Below are positions 15,335 through 21,926 of a stretch of DNA of 23,259 nt, one piece after another; position 1 is the stretch's first letter, and every line of letters starts with the position of its first letter. The notes beneath the pieces are model-generated. The model did not search any database. It was not told the DNA's origin and saw only the letters and a program-made list of their open reading frames with translations. The stretch comes from GSA-30 sp036384435 (GTDB lineage: Bacteria > Pseudomonadota > Gammaproteobacteria > Xanthomonadales > Rhodanobacteraceae): contig NZ_DASVMI010000066.1 in the NCBI RefSeq assembly GCF_036384435.1, positions 1 through 23,259 of the forward strand. Reading direction: 5' to 3'. The translations under genes were made by a program, and so were the position numbers.

Positions 15335-15661
15335 ATGTCCCAACCCCATTCGCAACATCGTTTCCGTCAAGGCATGCTGGGGCTGGCTGTCGTGGCCATG
15401 CTGGCCTCGGCGCTGCCCGTCGAGGCCCAACATTACCGCCGCGGTGGTTACCATCGTCCGCCACCGCCTCGTTACTACCACGACCGGCGTCACAGCGACT
15501 CCGGTAGCCTGATCGCCGGTGCGCTGCTGGGTGTGGTGGCCGGCGCAGCCATCGCCAATTCGCAGCAAAGCGCTTCGCAGCCGCCGCCGACCGTGGTGTA
15601 TCGACAGGCTCCGCCTCCGCCGCCACCCGGCGTCGTTTACTACGACGATGACGGTTATTGA
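15335..15661 (+). CDS. Proline-rich envelope protein with glycine-zipper segment
   Basis: 108 residues. A signal peptide (FRQGMLGLAVVAMLASALPVEAQ) is followed by a His/Arg/Tyr/Pro-rich stretch, a hydrophobic glycine-zipper segment SGSLIAGALLGVVAGAAIAN (about residues 58-77) and a C-terminal polyproline tail (QAPPPPPPGVVYYDDDGY). Such proteins are common in Xanthomonadales envelopes but have no known biochemical role. GGAGGAGA precedes ATG 15335; a TATAAC -10-like box lies at 15273-15278. It sits 54 bases upstream of the Spy-like gene, so both may be co-expressed. Confidence 0.75.
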   Translation: MSQPHSQHRFRQGMLGLAVVAMLASALPVEAQHYRRGGYHRPPPPRYYHDRRHSDSGSLIAGALLGVVAGAAIANSQQSASQPPPTVVYRQAPPPPPPGVVYYDDDGY

Positions 15662-15715
15662 GCAGTGCCGACATAACGGCACGCCCATCCTCGAGAGTTT
15701 AAGGAGTTCTCCCGT

Positions 15716-16243
15716 ATGAAAAACGCACTGCGCATCCTTGCCGTTCCCGCACTGCTGTCACTGGCCATGCTGGCTCCAGCGGCCTGGGCACAGACCACGC
15801 CCGCCGCCGGCTCATCCAGCGGCGCCAAGTCGCATGCCCAGCGTCATGCGGACGCCGTGGAGACTCGCATTACCCAGTTGCACACCCAGTTGGCGATTAC
15901 CGACCAGGAATCGAAGCAGTGGGATGCTTTCGCACAGACCATGCGCGACAACGCCAAAAGCGCTGACGATGCGTTTCGCGACCGTCGCACCAAGCTTTCG
16001 AGCATGGCAGCGCCGGATGCCATGAAATCCTACGCCGACCTCACCCAGTTGCACGCCGATAACATGAAGAAGCTTTCCTCGGCCTTCAGCGATCTTTACG
16101 CGGTACTCTCGCCGGAACAGAAGCAGGCCGCCGATACGCTCTATCGCAACCAGAAGCTGGGTAGTCACAAGCCGCCACATTACCACCACAAAGGTGGCAA
16201 GCCCGCCGGCGCTTCATCGGCCCCGTCCAGCGCAGCGCAGTAA
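15716..16243 (+). CDS. Spy/CpxP-like periplasmic protein (LTxxQ family)
   Basis: 175 residues. Signal peptide 1-25 (ending PAAWA|QTT). The mature protein is almost all helix: residues about 45-135 contain RITQLHTQLAITDQESKQWD and LYAVLSPEQKQAADTLY, the two LTxxQ-type motifs of the Spy/CpxP fold, with the long RRTKLSSM helix between. The tail is His/Lys/Gly rich (HKPPHYHHKGGK) and then Ala/Ser rich, and could bind metal. Spy is an ATP-independent periplasmic chaperone and CpxP an envelope stress modulator; the function here is inferred by fold. AAGGAG lies about 12 bases before ATG 15716. A strong terminator follows. Confidence 0.85.
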   Translation: MKNALRILAVPALLSLAMLAPAAWAQTTPAAGSSSGAKSHAQRHADAVETRITQLHTQLAITDQESKQWDAFAQTMRDNAKSADDAFRDRRTKLSSMAAPDAMKSYADLTQLHADNMKKLSSAFSDLYAVLSPEQKQAADTLYRNQKLGSHKPPHYHHKGGKPAGASSAPSSAAQ

Positions 16244-16264
16244 TACTTCAATCATAGTGTCAGA

Positions 16265-16299
16265 CACGAAAGAGCCGGGCTATGCCCGGCCTTTTCGTG
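16265..16299. terminator. Bidirectional terminator between Spy-like and YcxB-like genes
   Basis: GCCGGGC, loop TAT, GCCCGGC forms a perfect 7-bp GC stem, flanked by CACGAAA and TTTCGTG that can extend it. On the plus strand CTTTTCG follows; on the minus strand CTCTTTCG follows. It lies between two convergent genes and can serve both. Confidence 0.85.
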
Positions 16300-16367
16300 G
16301 AACATCACATGAAACGCTGCGCCTAGTCCCGCGAAGCCTGATCATTCGGATAAAAGTACGGCCGCAG

Positions 16368-16901
16368 CTATGCTGCTGGACTGGCACCGTCCTCGCGCAA
16401 TCGCACGTCGGCCACCTGTTGTGCCAGCAGGCAGCGCACGCGCTGCAATTGCCCGGCTGCCTGCAACTGCACAACAGGCAGACATTGCGCCTTGAGCGGT
16501 GCGAAATACAGGAAGATAAACCCGCCGCGCTCACGTACGCAGCGGATCGCCGGCCACTTGAGCGTCACCTCGAACATGGCTCCCGACGCATGCATGCCAA
16601 GGGCATTGAGTCGATAAGCAAACGGACCACGGGCCACGCTGTTGCGCCGACGCGAATTCCATAACGCCAATGCGGTGGTCAATGGACAAAACAGAAAACA
16701 CAGCAGCACCAGGCCGGCACCACCGAGCCCGATCGGCTCGTGATAGACCAGCCAGAGCACAAGCAGCCACAAGCCCATGCCCGGGAACAGCAACCACAGG
16801 AAAATATGTAGCCAGGAATGAAATATGATATTGAGCGTGGCACGATAGGCCGTGCTAAACGGGAACACGACGTCTACCTGAACTTCGTCCGGCGCGTCCA
16901 T
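16368..16901 (-). CDS. YcxB-like membrane protein
   Basis: 177 residues. Two transmembrane segments at about 29-50 (WLHIFLWLLFPGMGLWLLVL) and 58-78 (GGAGLVLLCFLFCPLTTALAL), then a cytoplasmic domain. The C-terminal GMHASGAMFEVTLKWPAIRC and GGFIFLYFAPLKAQCLPV match the YcxB-like pattern (hydrophobic strand with FxxxLP). Function of the family is unknown. The start ATG 16901 has AAGGAG 5 bases upstream, and that motif overlaps the TGA stop of the DUF1444 gene, indicating coupled translation. Last gene of the CPBP-DUF1444-YcxB operon, ending near a bidirectional terminator. Confidence 0.75.
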   Translation of the reverse strand: MDAPDEVQVDVVFPFSTAYRATLNIIFHSWLHIFLWLLFPGMGLWLLVLWLVYHEPIGLGGAGLVLLCFLFCPLTTALALWNSRRRNSVARGPFAYRLNALGMHASGAMFEVTLKWPAIRCVRERGGFIFLYFAPLKAQCLPVVQLQAAGQLQRVRCLLAQQVADVRLREDGASPAA

Positions 16902-16911
16902 CGGCACTCCT

Positions 16912-18201
16912 TCACGCCGGACTACGATCCGGCACGCTCCATATACTGGTAGCTACCTGTTTCAGTTGTGTCATCTGCTCATCGGAAGGAAATCCGTTGA
17001 CACGGTAGCGCGAAAGGGAAACCGACGGCTCGGCTTTCAGGTAACCCAGCACTTGCTCGGCCTGCTCCCAGGCCACCGAAACGATTTCCTTGCCACGGGT
17101 GCAGTAGAACCAGATGTAGTCAGCCTGCGGCAACAAGGCATCGACATCGCGCGTCCACTGCGCCGAGCTGATGAAGCCGCCCAGCGTGGGGTTGTCGAAC
17201 ACTCGGTAGCTGGCGACGAAAAGGTCGATATTGTCGCGCTCATGGAGCTGGTCGAGCAGTTTTTTCTGGTCGTCGTACATCGCCATGGTGGCCCGATACG
17301 CCGCCTGGCGCAGCGGCTCTCGCGCCGGCGTATCGATATCGAGCAGCGTCCACTGCCCGTTTGCCAGGCGAAACAGCTGGTAACCCAGGGGCCGCGTATC
17401 CGTGCCCAGGATATCCACCGCCATCTCAGCCAACATCGCCTGCCCACGGGCATCGCCAGAACCCGTCACCAGCAAATGATCACGGGAGGGAATGGCCACC
17501 ACCGGATCGCCCTGAATGGGTAGGCGATACAGCATGTCGGTCAACAGCAAACGCGAGGCATCGAAGACATCGTGCCACCCGGAGACCAGCACTCCCTCCT
17601 CGCGCACGGTGAAACGCGGCGTCGCCGAGCGATCCCGCAAGTTATCGATGGCAAGCTTCAGGGCGTCCTCGAAACTGAGCCCCCACTGATCGAGCTTGTC
17701 TTGCGATACGGATGTGGTCGCATGTTCGGAATCAAGCACCAACGTGATAACCAGCCGCCCGAGGAAAGGCTTCGATGGCGAAAAATTGCCACTGGGTCCC
17801 GCACCGGACAGGCTGCCTTGCAGACTCACGAGATCAAGCGCGGCACCGTCGCGGATCACCGGCATCAGGTTGGTCAGGGCCATATCCCGGTCGGCGGCAT
17901 CCGGTGGCGCGGCAAAGGCCATGACATATCGATATAGAACCTGATCGCGCTGGTCGCTGGCCGCCTTGCGGTAATCCTTATAGGCGTTGTGCAGATTGAA
18001 GGTCATCTGCTGACCACGCCGATCCTTGAAATGCAGGCAGAACTCACGTTCGGCGTAAATAATTTCGCCAAAGCCACCCAGTGCAACCATCTTGCGCGTT
18101 ACCAAGGACGCGAAACGCGCAGGCGTAAGTTCTCGCCGAAAAAGATCAAGGATACCCACGACGACCGTAACCCCCAAAAGTTTGGGCAGTACCACTCCCA
18201 T
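16912..18201 (-). CDS. DUF1444 (YtpQ-like) protein with C-terminal extension
   Basis: 429 residues. A hydrophobic N terminus (VVLPKLLGVTVVVGILDLF) may act as a membrane anchor. The centre matches DUF1444: LTNLMPVIRD, VSQDKLDQWGLSFEDALKLA, LRDRSATPRFTV, HDVFDASRLLLTDML, DPVVAIPSRDHLLVTGSGD and ALRDIL-like AEMAVDILGTDTRPLGYQLF. The last 110 residues after about 320 lie beyond the usual YtpQ-type end and contain DYIWFYCTRGKEIVSVAW. Function unknown. AAAGGAG lies only 2 bases from ATG 18201, so the in-frame GTG at 18195 is a possible true start. It follows the CPBP gene by 9 bases and is coupled to the YcxB-like gene. Confidence 0.75.
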   Translation of the reverse strand: MGVVLPKLLGVTVVVGILDLFRRELTPARFASLVTRKMVALGGFGEIIYAEREFCLHFKDRRGQQMTFNLHNAYKDYRKAASDQRDQVLYRYVMAFAAPPDAADRDMALTNLMPVIRDGAALDLVSLQGSLSGAGPSGNFSPSKPFLGRLVITLVLDSEHATTSVSQDKLDQWGLSFEDALKLAIDNLRDRSATPRFTVREEGVLVSGWHDVFDASRLLLTDMLYRLPIQGDPVVAIPSRDHLLVTGSGDARGQAMLAEMAVDILGTDTRPLGYQLFRLANGQWTLLDIDTPAREPLRQAAYRATMAMYDDQKKLLDQLHERDNIDLFVASYRVFDNPTLGGFISSAQWTRDVDALLPQADYIWFYCTRGKEIVSVAWEQAEQVLGYLKAEPSVSLSRYRVNGFPSDEQMTQLKQVATSIWSVPDRSPA

Positions 18202-18210
18202 GACTCCTTT

Positions 18211-19008
18211 TTACAGGATTTCGCGTCTACGTGTATGCCGCACCCCATCATCAGTTCGCCGATGCCACCGCCCCTCGACCCACCACACGAGCAGCAAGGC
18301 AAGCGCGGCGCTTCCCAAACGCAAGGCGTTGCCCTCCCAGCCGGTCGCCGCCGTGGGAGCAACGTCGTAGAAACTCCAGGCAGCGTTGAGCGAAGCGTGC
18401 AACGCCAGGCCGCACCAGATCGTATAGCGGTTCATGGCATCGAGCACAGCGAACACGATGCCGCCCAGACACGTGATGGCAAACACCTGACCGGCTACTT
18501 CTTCGCCCCGCAAACCGAGCCAATGGATGGCACCGAAGAAAAAAGCCTGCACCAGCACGGCGTACCCCAGTCGCCAGCCGAGCGCAGTCCGAGCGAACAC
18601 AAAGCCAAAGCCGCGATAGACCAGCTCCTCGGCCAAGGGGTACAGCAGGGCCTTGAAAAACAATCCTTCCAGATCGAGGTCATTCGGCCACTGACCGAGA
18701 TAGGCCAGGCCGATCCAATTGGGCAGAGTCGCCAGCAACACGCAAAGAGGCGCCCGCCATCCAGGTGCGGCCAGACCCAGATGTGCGTGCAGCCTCCCTG
18801 CCGTGCGAGGGCGCAGACACCAGGCGGCCAGCAGTGCAAGCACCACCGCCATCAGGTTGTCCATGAATGACCGGCCATATCCAAACGGCGGATCGGGCAC
18901 ATGCCCTCCCAGCCACTCGACGATGTCACGCACCTCCAGCGCTGCGGCCAGCACCGCTATGACGGCGATCGCACGAATCGCCAGCACCACTCTCCCCTGT
19001 TTGTTCAT
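18211..19008 (-). CDS. CPBP family intramembrane glutamic endopeptidase
   Basis: 265 residues with about seven hydrophobic segments. The catalytic motifs of the CPBP/Rce1 family are all visible: EELVYRGFGF (E127, E128, R132), FFFGAIH (F158, H162) and HASLN (H204, N208). These place glutamates and histidines inside the membrane for peptide-bond cleavage. Bacterial members process peptides, confer bacteriocin immunity or have unknown substrates. The start ATG 19008 is preceded by a weak GAGCAGGGG, and the first residues MNKQGRVVLAIRAIAVIAVL begin the first helix; an in-frame extension to 19113 is not membrane-like. First gene of a three-gene operon, divergent from the Clp-fold protease. Confidence 0.9.
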   Translation of the reverse strand: MNKQGRVVLAIRAIAVIAVLAAALEVRDIVEWLGGHVPDPPFGYGRSFMDNLMAVVLALLAAWCLRPRTAGRLHAHLGLAAPGWRAPLCVLLATLPNWIGLAYLGQWPNDLDLEGLFFKALLYPLAEELVYRGFGFVFARTALGWRLGYAVLVQAFFFGAIHWLGLRGEEVAGQVFAITCLGGIVFAVLDAMNRYTIWCGLALHASLNAAWSFYDVAPTAATGWEGNALRLGSAALALLLVWWVEGRWHRRTDDGVRHTRRREIL

Positions 19009-19154
19009 CCCCTGCTCTTTTCCGCGGCTTTGATCGATCCTTAGGATGCGACGGCATGGTAAAAGGTTTAAAGCAGGCGACCTCCACCATGGCGCCGTGA
19101 CGTGCCTACCCATAAAATTGACAGGGTCGCTACAAAAAACATATCGAGGAAAAC

Positions 19155-20162
19155 ATGGAGTCCCAGGAAGCCCCCAAGGTCAAGCAGCCGCCCGTGCTTT
19201 TCAGCAAGACCCAGGCATTGATCGAAAAAATCACCCAGAAACTAGGCGCTCCTCTGGTCACCTATTGGAACAACACGCGCGGCTCGATCTGCCACAGCGA
19301 TGCCGTGGCCCTGTACGAATTGCTTGGCAACCTCGGCCAGCAGGACACGCTCTACCTGTTCATCAAGTCCGATGGCGGCGCCGGCCAGGCATCGCTGCGC
19401 CTGGTGAGCCTGCTTCGCCAGCATTGCAAGCGGCTGGTCGCACTGGTGCCGCTCGAATGCGCCTCGGCGGCCACCATGATCACGCTCGGTTGCAACGAGA
19501 TCCAGATGGGCCCCATGGCTTATCTGACCGCCGTGGACACCTCGCTGACCCATGCACTCTCGCCGGTGGATCGCGACAACGACCGCGTCAGCGTGAGCCT
19601 GGACGAGCTCAACCGCGTGATCCGCCTGGGCCATACCGACCAAAGCAAGACGGACGAAAATCCGTACCAGACGCTGTTCCAATATGTGCATCCGCTGGTG
19701 ATCGGCGCCGTCGATCGCGCCGAGTCGCTATCGATCATGCTGTGCAAGGAATTGCTCGCGCACCACATCCATGACGAAGTCGCCGCCGACCGGATCGCCC
19801 AGACGCTCAACTCCAAATACCCCTCCCACAGCTATCCCATCCTGCTCGAAGAAGCCCGCAAGATCGGCTTGCAGGCCACGCACCTCTCACCGGAGATCAA
19901 CGGCCTGCTGCTTGAGCTGCATCGCCAGTACGCCGAAATGGGCCAGAAGGCATCGACCGATTTCGATGAATGCCACACACACAGCAACGAGATCCTCAAT
20001 ATCTGGGAGACGGCCGGTACGCAGATCTTCTTCCAGCAGGACAAGGACTGGTTCTACCGTACCGATGAACGGCGCTGGATTTCCATGAACGATCACAGCG
20101 GCTGGCGCCGCGTAAACCGCACCGGCGGCAAAATCAAGAAAGAGTTGCTGCACATTGTCTGA
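19155..20162 (+). CDS. Clp-fold serine dehydrogenase-type proteinase (SDH/SppA-like)
   Basis: 335 residues, no signal peptide, so probably cytoplasmic. The Clp/crotonase-type core is visible: LYLFIKSDGGAGQAS (oxyanion glycines about 73-76), RLVALVPLECASAATMITLG with the predicted nucleophile S104, and MGPMAYLTAVDTS. Later YPSHSYPILLEEARKIGLQ matches the SDH proteinase signature. The C-terminal 70 residues (HTHSNEILNIWETAGTQIFF, then WFYRTDERRWISMNDHSGW) are an unfamiliar tail rich in aromatic and charged residues. Proteolytic role inferred from fold. CGAGGAAAAC gives the ribosome binding site of ATG 19155. Its stop overlaps the TTG start of the GIY-YIG gene, and it is divergent from the CPBP operon. 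Confidence 0.85.
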   Translation: MESQEAPKVKQPPVLFSKTQALIEKITQKLGAPLVTYWNNTRGSICHSDAVALYELLGNLGQQDTLYLFIKSDGGAGQASLRLVSLLRQHCKRLVALVPLECASAATMITLGCNEIQMGPMAYLTAVDTSLTHALSPVDRDNDRVSVSLDELNRVIRLGHTDQSKTDENPYQTLFQYVHPLVIGAVDRAESLSIMLCKELLAHHIHDEVAADRIAQTLNSKYPSHSYPILLEEARKIGLQATHLSPEINGLLLELHRQYAEMGQKASTDFDECHTHSNEILNIWETAGTQIFFQQDKDWFYRTDERRWISMNDHSGWRRVNRTGGKIKKELLHIV

Positions 20163-20460
20163 TCCGCTCGATCATGAAACAGCAGCCGCCACGGCGTCCG
20201 GGCCGTGGTGGCTTTACCTCATCGAATGCCGTGATGGCAGCTACTACGCTGGCATCACCAATCGCCTCGATGTCCGTTATGCAGCGCACGTTGCCGGTCG
20301 TGGCGCGCGTTATACCCGGTCACACCCACCGCTGCGCCTGTTGGCGTCGCGATCGTATGCCAATCGTGCCGAAGCCTCGCGGGCCGAATGGGAAATCAAA
20401 CAACTGCCCCGACACAAGAAGCTGGCATTCCTGTTGCCAGCGGATACGGCGCAAGGCTGA
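20155..20460 (+). CDS. GIY-YIG nuclease-fold protein (UPF0213 type)
   Basis: 101 residues, the usual length of stand-alone GIY-YIG proteins. Seen: WWLYLIECRDGSYYAGITN (GIY and YIG equivalents LYL and YAG), the conserved arginine in RYAAHVAGRGARYTRSHPPL, and the acidic residue in EASRAEWEIKQLPRHKKLAF. The fold cleaves DNA in characterised families; small members of this type have unclear roles, possibly DNA repair. No in-frame ATG or GTG precedes the fold, so the TTG at 20155 (with AAAGAG upstream) is the best start. It overlaps the upstream protease gene by 8 bases, indicating one transcript and coupled translation. Confidence 0.9.
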   Translation: MSDPLDHETAAATASGPWWLYLIECRDGSYYAGITNRLDVRYAAHVAGRGARYTRSHPPLRLLASRSYANRAEASRAEWEIKQLPRHKKLAFLLPADTAQG

Positions 20461-20541
20461 ACCCATGACCGGCCAGCCGACGCCGCACTTTCGGTCTGTC
20501 GGACACGTATGCAATCAAGCCTTCCGGTTTTGGGAAACATC

Positions 20542-20922
20542 ATGATCAAGCACACGAACGCATGCATGAAACCGGTTGTCGCCGTCGTACTTCTGGCCAT
20601 GACCGGCGCATCCGCCCTTGCCGCACAGCCGCCGCAGGAGTTTGTCGGCACATGGCAATTCAGCACCAAGGAGGTATGGATCGACATCCATGCCGACGGC
20701 ACTGCGTTTCAATGCCGCATCGCTCCCTTGGGTAGCGTTTTCAATGCGAAAGGCAGCTTCGTCCCACCTCACAGCATTCGCTGGGAGAGCAACTTCTGGG
20801 GAACCGACTCGCTGGAGCTGGCCGATGGTTATCTCGTGACCAGCGGAAAAACGGGCACCCATAGCCTGCACCCAGCCCGACAGCCGCTCGATCCGCGCTG
20901 CCATAACAAGAGCGACATGTGA
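20542..20922 (+). CDS. Small secreted protein of unknown function
   Basis: 126 residues from ATG 20542; ATG 20509 and ATG 20566 are in frame. A signal peptide (MKPVVAVVLLAMTGASALAAQ) is clear. The mature part starts PPQEFVGTWQFSTKEVWIDI, then AFQCRIAPLG and WESNFWGTDSLELADGYLVT, a lipocalin-like or beta-barrel style with a G-x-W opening. Two cysteines (FQCRI and RCHNK) could pair. Family not recognised. It lies 81 bases downstream of the GIY-YIG gene on the same strand; I see no terminator between them. Confidence 0.68.
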   Translation: MIKHTNACMKPVVAVVLLAMTGASALAAQPPQEFVGTWQFSTKEVWIDIHADGTAFQCRIAPLGSVFNAKGSFVPPHSIRWESNFWGTDSLELADGYLVTSGKTGTHSLHPARQPLDPRCHNKSDM

Positions 20923-20978
20923 TCGTGCGATTGCCAGGGCGATCGCCAAGGTAACCGGCAAAGCCCCTACAGCTGCTC

Positions 20979-21326
20979 TTACTTGAAAAAATAATACCAG
21001 TTGCCGTTGTATTCCTCATCGCAGGCTTGCTGGCTATACACGCCAAACCACTGCCCGGTGAGATTTTCCACCGGATAGCCACCCCTCAATAACGCTGCCC
21101 GTAACGCCTCGGCAATGACGTTCCAGGCTCCGGAAGCCTCGCATGCGGCGACTTGATCCCTCGTGGGCAGCACGAGAAAGATAAACAAGTACTGCGCCCC
21201 GATATCGACAGCACCGAAATGCGACAGCCATGCCGTCGAACAATCGGCAAGGCGCCGCACCTCGGGCAGCACTGCATGCAGGGCGGCTTTGACGACGGCT
21301 TGCAAATCGTTCTTGCGCGAAAACAC
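20979..21326 (-). CDS. Unknown protein following the LprI-like gene
   Basis: 115 residues, cytoplasmic (no signal). Starts at GTG 21326, 3 bases past the stop of the LprI-like gene; no good ribosome binding site is seen, which fits translational coupling. The sequence includes VVKAALHAVLPEVRRLADCS, QYLFIFLVLPTRDQVAACEA, AEALRAALLRGGYPVENLTG and ends with a tyrosine-rich strand CDEEYNGNWYYFFK. The mix of helix and aromatic strands suggests a compact single domain. No family recognised. Small proteins immediately behind secreted inhibitors are sometimes immunity or partner proteins, but nothing here shows that. Confidence 0.62.
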   Translation of the reverse strand: MFSRKNDLQAVVKAALHAVLPEVRRLADCSTAWLSHFGAVDIGAQYLFIFLVLPTRDQVAACEASGAWNVIAEALRAALLRGGYPVENLTGQWFGVYSQQACDEEYNGNWYYFFK

Positions 21327-21329
21327 CGA

Positions 21330-21713
21330 CTATCTGCTTTTATCGAGCTGGGTTTCCCAGGTTTTGAGAATGCGCACACGTGCCTGGCTGAAATCCGCCC
21401 AGCATTGGCTGCGCGCATCGCCCGCGATCATGCCCTTGGGATTGAAGGCCGCCTGGAAATCACAGCTATCAGACGCGAAACGTGTCCAGCTTTCCTGAGA
21501 TTTCTTCAGAGCGCCGGCCGCATCGGCATGAGCTTTTTCCAGCTTGTGCAGAAGGCTTTGATAAGCCTGGTCCACATCCTTGTCATTCTGCCCATCGATA
21601 CAGGCCCGCACCTGGGCCATGGACTGGGCCTGATCTTCGCAATCGGCCCAGGCCCGACCTGACAGGCAGGCCGCCAAAATCAACCCAGCCAGCCACATGC
21701 TGTGCTTGCTCAT
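21330..21713 (-). CDS. LprI-family lysozyme inhibitor-like secreted protein
   Basis: 127 residues. The N terminus can be read two ways: a lipobox LAAC (C16) giving a lipoprotein, or signal peptidase I cleavage at GRAWA|D24. The mature part has C25, C38, C84 and C104, which could make two disulfides, and the family signature LKKSQESWTRFASDSCDF (about residues 69-86). LprI-family proteins inhibit lysozyme in studied cases and are common in proteobacterial envelopes; the role here is inferred. ATG 21713 has GGAAG just upstream; an in-frame extension to 21773 would begin before the signal peptide. Divergent from the GlxA-type regulator and followed after 3 bases by the unknown gene. Confidence 0.82.
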   Translation of the reverse strand: MSKHSMWLAGLILAACLSGRAWADCEDQAQSMAQVRACIDGQNDKDVDQAYQSLLHKLEKAHADAAGALKKSQESWTRFASDSCDFQAAFNPKGMIAGDARSQCWADFSQARVRILKTWETQLDKSR

Positions 21714-21926
21714 CGCTTCCACTCCCTGTTTGGAAAAGCGAGCATAGCCATTGTGCGGGCGCGCCTCAATCACGACATCCCGCGCGCGGGGAGGTTTCGA
21801 AGCGGCCCACGAATATCAATACTTGCAAGCATCGCCGCGGGCATGACACGACCAGGACATCGCCGTGGCGCAAATCGTCGGCTTTTTGTCCTTTACGTCT
21901 TTTAACCTCATCGACAGAATCATCTC

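Noticed and set aside
19118..19146. TTGACA with a 17-base spacer to ATATCG as a promoter for the Clp-fold protease.
   Set aside because: The -10 match is poor and it would place the transcript start after the ribosome binding site.
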